From contig NZ_CP029008.1 in NCBI RefSeq assembly GCF_024585165.1, positions 4,793,501-4,857,500 of the forward strand: a stretch of 64,000 nucleotides of DNA, written 5' to 3'. This document shows, piece after piece, positions 59,806 to 64,000 of this stretch. Below the pieces are notes generated by a model. The model searched no databases. It had not been told where the DNA came from and was given only the letters and a program-made list of their open reading frames with translations. The number at the start of each line of letters is the position of its first letter. The stretch's first letter is position 1. This DNA is from Bradyrhizobium sp. WBOS07 (GTDB taxonomy: Bacteria > Pseudomonadota > Alphaproteobacteria > Rhizobiales > Xanthobacteraceae). Made by a program: the position numbers and the translations under genes.

Positions 59806-60105
59806 ATGCGAATCATTGCGGCCGCGGGTCTTCTCGCCAGCCTGGTTGCCTCTGGTATGACGGCGAGCCAGTCGGCGCGTGCCGACTATGTGCCGCCGTT
59901 CAAGGGCAACGACACCGGCGGCATCATCGCCTATTCGATGGCCACCCAGGTCGATGCCCGGCGGGTCGCGGTCGATCACTGCGCGCGCTACGGCAAGGTG
60001 GTCAAATTCCTGGGCGTGCAGGCTTATGAGGGCGGCTACATCTCGTTCTCCTGCCGCTGGGTGCCCTACGGCGCCGCCGAGCAGCCGATCCGCACGCTCT
60101 ATTGA
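59806..60105 (+). CDS. secreted hypothetical protein (99 residues)
   Basis: The ATG at 59806 follows GGAG by eight bases; a GTG at 59797 is also in frame. A signal peptide (RIIAAAGLLASLVASGMTAS) is followed by a small domain with two cysteines (DHCARYGK and FSCRWVPYG). DTGGIIAY..MATQVDARRVAVDHC and VQAYEGGYISFSCRW resemble small uncharacterised Bradyrhizobium proteins. It lies 41 bases before the DUF3617 gene in the same direction. Confidence 0.72.
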   Translation: MRIIAAAGLLASLVASGMTASQSARADYVPPFKGNDTGGIIAYSMATQVDARRVAVDHCARYGKVVKFLGVQAYEGGYISFSCRWVPYGAAEQPIRTLY

Positions 60106-60146
60106 GGCGTTGTCGTAACGCCGCAATCTCTCAGTTCGGAGACCCC

Positions 60147-60677
60147 ATGACGCGCAAACTCGCTTTGCTCGGCTCGGTGCTTTGCCTCGCGGTGTCGGCG
60201 GGCAGCGCCAGCGCCGACGATCTGCCGGTGCGCAAGGCCGGCCTCTGGGAAATGAAGCTGGCCACATCAGGCTCGCCCGTGCCTGAGATGACCATGCAGC
60301 ACTGCACCGACGAGACCGTCGACAAGGAGATGAGCAACAACGTCTCCCCGATGGCCAAGCAGATCTGCGCCAAGCAGGAGATCAAGAAGACCGCCACCGG
60401 CTATGTCAGCGATTCCGAGTGCAGCGTTGCCGGCGTCAACACCACCTCGCACGCCGAGATCACGGGCGATTTCAACTCGGCCTACACGGTGAAGACCACC
60501 TCGCATGCGAAAGGCGGCGTCGCCGGCGTTGCGGGACGCGATACGACCATGACGCTGCAAGCAAAATGGCTGGGGTCGTGCAAGTCGGATCAGAAGCCCG
60601 GCGACATCGTGATGCCCGGCGGCTTCAAGATGAACGTGCGCGACATGGACAAGCTGAAGGCGCTGCTACCGAAGTAG
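60147..60677 (+). CDS. DUF3617 family secreted protein
   Basis: The 176-residue protein has GGAG six bases before the ATG at 60147, a signal peptide (MTRKLALLGSVLCLAVSAGS), and the DUF3617 pattern: KAGLWEMKLATSG, MQHCTDETVDKEM, CAKQEIKK, CSVAGVNTTSHAEITGDFNS, YTVKTTSH and AKWLGSCK. The family is periplasmic and of unknown role. It may form a pair with the small secreted protein upstream. Confidence 0.88.
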   Translation: MTRKLALLGSVLCLAVSAGSASADDLPVRKAGLWEMKLATSGSPVPEMTMQHCTDETVDKEMSNNVSPMAKQICAKQEIKKTATGYVSDSECSVAGVNTTSHAEITGDFNSAYTVKTTSHAKGGVAGVAGRDTTMTLQAKWLGSCKSDQKPGDIVMPGGFKMNVRDMDKLKALLPK

Positions 60678-60686
60678 GTGTGCTCT

Positions 60687-60840
60687 TTCCCTCTCCCCTT
60701 GTGGGAGAGGGTGGCTCGCCGCGTTAGCGGCGAGACGGGTGAGGGGTTTCTCGCCGCGAATTCAAATGAGACTTGCACGCGCGGAGAGATACCCCTCATC
60801 CGGCGCTTCGCGCCACCTTCTCCCACAAGGGGAGAAGGGA
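60687..60840. repeat. composite dyad repeat, CTCTCCC...GGGAGAG family
   Basis: CCCTCTCCCCTTGTGGGAGAG and CTTCTCCCACAAGGGGAGAA stand at the two ends and are complementary; inner TCGCCGCGTTAGCGGCGAG and GGCGCTTCGCGCC form two further hairpins. It lies between convergent DUF3617 and histidine kinase genes. Related shorter copies are at 35998-36118 and 27231-27274. Confidence 0.75.
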
Positions 60841-60849
60841 AGACCGCAC

Positions 60850-62238
60850 CTACACCGGGATCCGCACGCTCGCCCGCAATCCGCCCATCGGGCTGTCGCC
60901 GAGCGTGATGTCGCCGCCATGGGAGCGGGCGATGTCGCGGGCGATGGCAAGGCCAAGACCGGTGCCGCCTTCGTCCTGGTTGCGGGCGTTGTCCAGCCGC
61001 AGGAACGGCTTGAACACTTCTTCGCGCAAATGCGCGGGAATGCCCGGGCCGTCGTCGTCGATCGTCACGGTCAAATAACGGTGATCGCGCTGGCCGGTGA
61101 TGGCGATGTTCTTGCCGTAGCGCGCCGCGTTGGTGATGAGGTTGGCGAGGCAGCGCTTGAACGAGGCCGGCTTCACCGTCACTACCGGCAGGCCGTGGAA
61201 GGCGACGGTCGCGGTATGGCCATGGCGTTCGGCATCGCTGCGCAGTTCCTCGAGCGCCTGCGCCATGTCGGTCGGCTGCGACTGCTCGCCGGAATCCCCG
61301 CGGGCGAAGGCGAGGTAATCCTCCAGCATCATCGACATCTCGTCGACGTCCTTGCGCATGCCTTCGAGCTCGGGGCTGTCGCCGATCAGCGCCAGCTCGA
61401 GCTTGAAGCGGGTCAGGATGGTGCGCAGATCGTGGCTGACGCCGGCGAGCATCGCGGTGCGCTGCTCCATGGTGCGCTCGATGCGCGATTTCATCTCGAG
61501 AAAGGCCACGGAGGCGCGCCGCACCTCGCGCGCGCCGCGCGGGCGGAAGTTCGGGGCTTCGCGGCCCTTGCCGAAACTCTCGGCGGCGTCGGCCAGCCGC
61601 AGGATCGGCTTGATCTGATTGCGCAGGAACAGCACCGCGACGATCAGCAGGATCGAGGACGTGCCGACCATCCAGAACAGGAAGATCTCCGAGTTGGAGG
61701 CATAGGCGGCGCTGCGCTGCGCGAACACGCGCATCACGGCATCGTCGAGCTGGATGCGGATCTCGACCAGATTGGATCGGCCGACCGTGTCGATCCAGAA
61801 CGAGCGCCCGATCTGGCGGCCGAGCTGCACCGACAGGGTCTGGTCGAGTAGCGAGAAGAACGGCTTCGGTCCCGGCGGCGGCATGTCGCCGGCGGGCAGG
61901 AAATCGACCACGAGGCCGAGCCGCTGCTGGGCGATGCGGCGGATCTGGTCGCGATCCTTGTCCTGCGGATAACCCTTGTAGACGTCGATCAGCGCGGCGA
62001 TGTCCTGCACCACCGCGGCCGAGAGGCGGCGCGTCACAGTGTTCCAGTGTCGCTCCATGAACACGAAGGCGACGACCGATTGCAGCACCACCATCGGCAC
62101 GATCATGATGAGGAGCGCGCGGGCGTAGAGGCCGGTCGGCATCCAGCCCTTGAACGCGTTGCCCATCCAGCCGTTGGCGGCGGAGACGCGGCCGGCGGCG
62201 CTCTTCAGAAGCGTCAGGCCGGTATCGATCGTGCTCAT
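60850..62238 (-). CDS. EnvZ-like sensor histidine kinase
   Basis: The 462-residue membrane protein has two helices (about 40-60 and 184-205) around a periplasmic sensor of about 120 residues, a HAMP segment (NQIKPILRLADAAESFGKG), the phosphoacceptor His269 in LAGVSHDLRTILTRFKLEL, and an ATPase domain with NLITNAARY, DDDGPGIP and GGTGLGLAIARDIA. It is the third gene of the operon MarR-regulator-kinase and follows the regulator by 19 bases. The periplasmic region has no known ligand signature. Confidence 0.92.
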   Translation of the reverse strand: MSTIDTGLTLLKSAAGRVSAANGWMGNAFKGWMPTGLYARALLIMIVPMVVLQSVVAFVFMERHWNTVTRRLSAAVVQDIAALIDVYKGYPQDKDRDQIRRIAQQRLGLVVDFLPAGDMPPPGPKPFFSLLDQTLSVQLGRQIGRSFWIDTVGRSNLVEIRIQLDDAVMRVFAQRSAAYASNSEIFLFWMVGTSSILLIVAVLFLRNQIKPILRLADAAESFGKGREAPNFRPRGAREVRRASVAFLEMKSRIERTMEQRTAMLAGVSHDLRTILTRFKLELALIGDSPELEGMRKDVDEMSMMLEDYLAFARGDSGEQSQPTDMAQALEELRSDAERHGHTATVAFHGLPVVTVKPASFKRCLANLITNAARYGKNIAITGQRDHRYLTVTIDDDGPGIPAHLREEVFKPFLRLDNARNQDEGGTGLGLAIARDIARSHGGDITLGDSPMGGLRASVRIPV

Positions 62239-62257
62239 TTGGCGCGCTTCACTTGAT

Positions 62258-62989
62258 TTATGGCGAGGCCACCAGCCGGTAGCCGATGCCGCGCACCGCC
62301 TGGAGGAACAGCGGATTGGCGGGGTCGGTCTCGATCTTGCGCCGGAGGCGGTTGATCTGCACGTCGACGGCGCGCTCGTTGACGCTGCCATTGCCGGTCA
62401 GCGCGCTGCGCGGCACGGTCTCGCCCGGCGTCTCCGAGAGAATTCGCAGCATCTCGCGCTCGCGGTCGGTGAGGTGAATGACCTCCTCGCCCTGGCGCAG
62501 CTCGCCGCGCTCGAGGTGGTAGATGTACGGACCGAAGGCGATCTTCTCGATCGTCGTGGCCTGCGGCGGCGGAGCGGCGCGCTTGAGGATGTTGTTGATG
62601 CGCAGCGCCAGCTCGCGCGGCTCGAACGGTTTTGCCACGTAGTCGTCGGCGCCGATCTGCAAGCCCTCGATGCGGGCCTCCGCCTCGTGCCGCGCCGTAA
62701 GCATCACGATCGGCACCGAGGAGGAGGTGCGGATGAAGCGGGCGAGGTCGAAGCCGGTCTCGCCGGGCATCATCACGTCGAGGATCAAGAGGTCGAAATG
62801 CAGACCCAGCAATTTCGATCGTGCATCGCCGGCGCTCGCGGCGGTGGTGACGCGGTAGCCTTCGCCGGCAAGGAAGCGCGAGAGCAGATCGCGGATGCGG
62901 CGGTCGTCGTCGACCAGCAGCAGATGCGGCGCGTCGTCGGCAGGGCGCGCCGGCGGGCGGGCGAGAGTGGCAGCGAGCGACACGGTCAC
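62258..62989 (-). CDS. OmpR-type response regulator, PetR-like
   Basis: The 243-residue protein has a receiver domain with the phosphorylation site Asp71 (LLILDVMMPG), DDD at 27-29, MLTA and AKPF, and an OmpR-type winged helix with LTDREREMLRILSETPGETV, GSVNERAVDVQINRLRRKI and VRGIGYRL. The GTG at 62989 overlaps the stop of the MarR-family gene (GTGA). The order MarR-type then OmpR-type matches petP-petR of Rhodobacter, which act on the cytochrome bc1 genes; that role is inference here. Confidence 0.92.
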   Translation of the reverse strand: MTVSLAATLARPPARPADDAPHLLLVDDDRRIRDLLSRFLAGEGYRVTTAASAGDARSKLLGLHFDLLILDVMMPGETGFDLARFIRTSSSVPIVMLTARHEAEARIEGLQIGADDYVAKPFEPRELALRINNILKRAAPPPQATTIEKIAFGPYIYHLERGELRQGEEVIHLTDREREMLRILSETPGETVPRSALTGNGSVNERAVDVQINRLRRKIETDPANPLFLQAVRGIGYRLVASP

Positions 62990-63528
62990 TCCTTGGTGGT
63001 TTGATTGACGGAAGCGAAGATGGTCTCGAGCACCTTGTCCGGATCGTCACGATCGATCATCGCGCGCAGGAAGCGCTTGACCGTCTCGGCGTCCTGCGGA
63101 CCGATCTCGGCGAGCGCCTTGGTGATGCGCGTGGTCTGCAGTCCGGCGAGCTTCTGCACCAGCGCCTCGCCTTTCGGCGTCGCATAGAGCAGGCGCTGGC
63201 GGCGGTCGTTGTCACCGGTCTTCTGCACGATGTAGCCCTCGTCCAGGAGCTGCTTGAGCACGCGGCCGAGCGATTGCTTGGTGATGCGCAGGACGTCGAG
63301 CAGGTCGGCGACTTTGAGGCCGGGATAACGGTAGACGAAGTGCATGACCCGGTGATGAGCCCGGCCGAAGCCGAAAGCCTCCAGCTCCTGGTCGGGATCG
63401 CCGACGAAATCGCGATAGGCGAAGAACAGCAGCTCGATGATATCCCAGCGCAAATTGCCTCCATCGCCTGCCGCCGGCCGGGGCTCGGCGGCGTCTTCAG
63501 CGGGACTCGCGAAATTTATGTCAGGCAT
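62986..63528 (-). CDS. MarR family transcriptional regulator, PetP-like
   Basis: The 180-residue protein has a winged helix with ELLFFAYRDFVGDPDQELEA, HFVYRYPGLKVADLLDVLRI, TKQSLGRVLKQLLDEGYI and DNDRRQRLLYATPKGEALVQK, a clear MarR domain. The ATG at 63528 (MPDINFASPAEDAAEP) has a weak ribosome site; a GTG at 63573 is in frame. It is first in the operon with the response regulator and kinase. The closest known arrangement is petP-petR. Confidence 0.9.
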   Translation of the reverse strand: MPDINFASPAEDAAEPRPAAGDGGNLRWDIIELLFFAYRDFVGDPDQELEAFGFGRAHHRVMHFVYRYPGLKVADLLDVLRITKQSLGRVLKQLLDEGYIVQKTGDNDRRQRLLYATPKGEALVQKLAGLQTTRITKALAEIGPQDAETVKRFLRAMIDRDDPDKVLETIFASVNQTTKE

Positions 63529-63867
63529 ATTGACGTATCTTGGGTTCAATGTTACAAAACGATCAGCCCGCACGAAATTTTAGGTCGTTTCGCGGCGGGC
63601 GGCATCGAAGCGGGACGGTGGAAAGAGCCGGACAGGCGACGACGGCCGGATCAGATCTACCGTGCGATTGTCGAGCGGCATTTCGGCAAAACATACTGGA
63701 CTTCCGCCTCCCGCAAAAGCATGTCCTCAGCGACATGCTGGCCACGGGAAACCGGCCGTAACAAGGCTGGCGACGGGGTCCGGCCAGAAACCAATCAAGC
63801 CGGCCGGCCCCGACGGGGCGGGCGGGCGTGAGAAACAGCGCCGTTACCGGCAGCGGGAGCCAAGGAC
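63529..63867. other. 339-base divergent intergenic region before ilvE
   Basis: It holds the promoters of the MarR operon and of ilvE. Open frames at 63540-63761 and 63662-63871 have no ribosome site. GGGAG lies eight bases before the ilvE ATG. I see no other element. Confidence 0.5.
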
Positions 63868-64000
63868 ATGAGCATGACATTCGACATCCAGCCCGCAACC
63901 CATCCGACGCCCGAGAAGGACCGCGTGGCCAAGCTGGTCGACCCCGGCTTCGGGCGGGTCTTCACCGATCACATGGCGATCGTCCGCTACAACCAGCTCA
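63868..64000 (+). CDS. ilvE: 5' end of branched-chain amino acid aminotransferase
   Basis: Only 44 residues are in the window: MSMTFDIQPATHPTPEKDRV and later FGRVFTDHMAIVRYNQL. This is the N-terminus of the longer class of fold-IV branched-chain aminotransferases found in alphaproteobacteria, where this gene adjoins the MarR/PetP-type regulator. The enzyme is PLP-dependent and moves the amino group between glutamate and the keto acids of Leu, Ile and Val. The ATG at 63874 is an alternative start. The catalytic domain lies beyond the edge. Confidence 0.82.
   Translation, partial: MSMTFDIQPATHPTPEKDRVAKLVDPGFGRVFTDHMAIVRYNQL

Noticed and set aside
60690..60845. Possible CRISPR-like or small RNA array
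   Set aside because: The repeats are inverted arms of one composite palindrome and not direct repeats with spacers.

Overview
The window is high-GC DNA from an alphaproteobacterium, most likely Bradyrhizobium or a close relative (Nitrobacteraceae). Supporting signs are the lineage-typical families (DUF2093, DUF4170, a probable DUF6101 protein), the HisG/HisZ pair, the PmbA-CysQ-DUF4170-DUF374-WaaA-LpxK operon, the MarR/OmpR/kinase set beside ilvE, and many intergenic palindromic repeats. About 65 protein genes are supported. I saw no rRNA, tRNA or CRISPR array.

Layout. 0-5 kb: the end of an unknown gene, cheZ, an L,D-transpeptidase, a DUF2076 protein, and an hpnK-like deacetylase overlapping a family 2 glycosyltransferase. 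5-13 kb: hisZ-hisG, a small cluster of unassigned regulators, rsmE, a secreted protein overlapping ubiA, and a probable DUF6101 gene. 13-19 kb: one tightly packed operon pmbA, bisphosphate nucleotidase-like, DUF4170, DUF374 acyltransferase, waaA, lpxK (lipid A/Kdo assembly), then a GYD-domain gene. 19-27.6 kb: an accessory-looking stretch with very small ORFs, a DUF2093 gene, a hydrolase-fold protein that lacks its nucleophile, xseA, and an islet of lower GC holding a REP-associated tyrosine transposase (RAYT), a DUF2806-type gene and an unassigned 134-residue gene, all among three pairs of one REP sequence. 27.6-36.6 kb: purD, a haloacetate/fluoroacetate dehalogenase homologue, tadA, a pseudouridine synthase with a huge disordered N-terminus, rsmD, mutL, arfB. 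36.6-45.2 kb: a minus-strand run ribF, ileS, lspA, a secreted protein and two M16 peptidases (one with zinc ligands, one without). 45.3-51.3 kb: cheY, a HAD phosphatase, a TipF-like degenerate EAL protein, a methyltransferase, a BrkB membrane protein and a small membrane partner. 51.3-58.1 kb: uvrC, pgsA, moaD, moaE, prmB on the minus strand, an Omp25/31-type outer membrane protein, a cold-shock protein and rlmJ. 58.3-64 kb: secreted RNase T2, three small secreted proteins, a MarR regulator/OmpR regulator/histidine kinase operon, and the start of ilvE.

How the genes fit together. Many genes serve ribosome quality (rsmE, rsmD, rlmJ, prmB, tadA, arfB, the RluB-like enzyme). A second group builds the envelope (waaA, lpxK, lspA, LDT, pgsA, Omp). 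CheZ, CheY and the TipF-like protein suggest a motility theme spread over the window. The most unusual element is the RAYT and its REP pairs at 24.07-26.47 kb, which look like a complete REP-mobilising unit with cargo or insertion neighbours. Ten or so other dyad-repeat families fill other gaps between genes.
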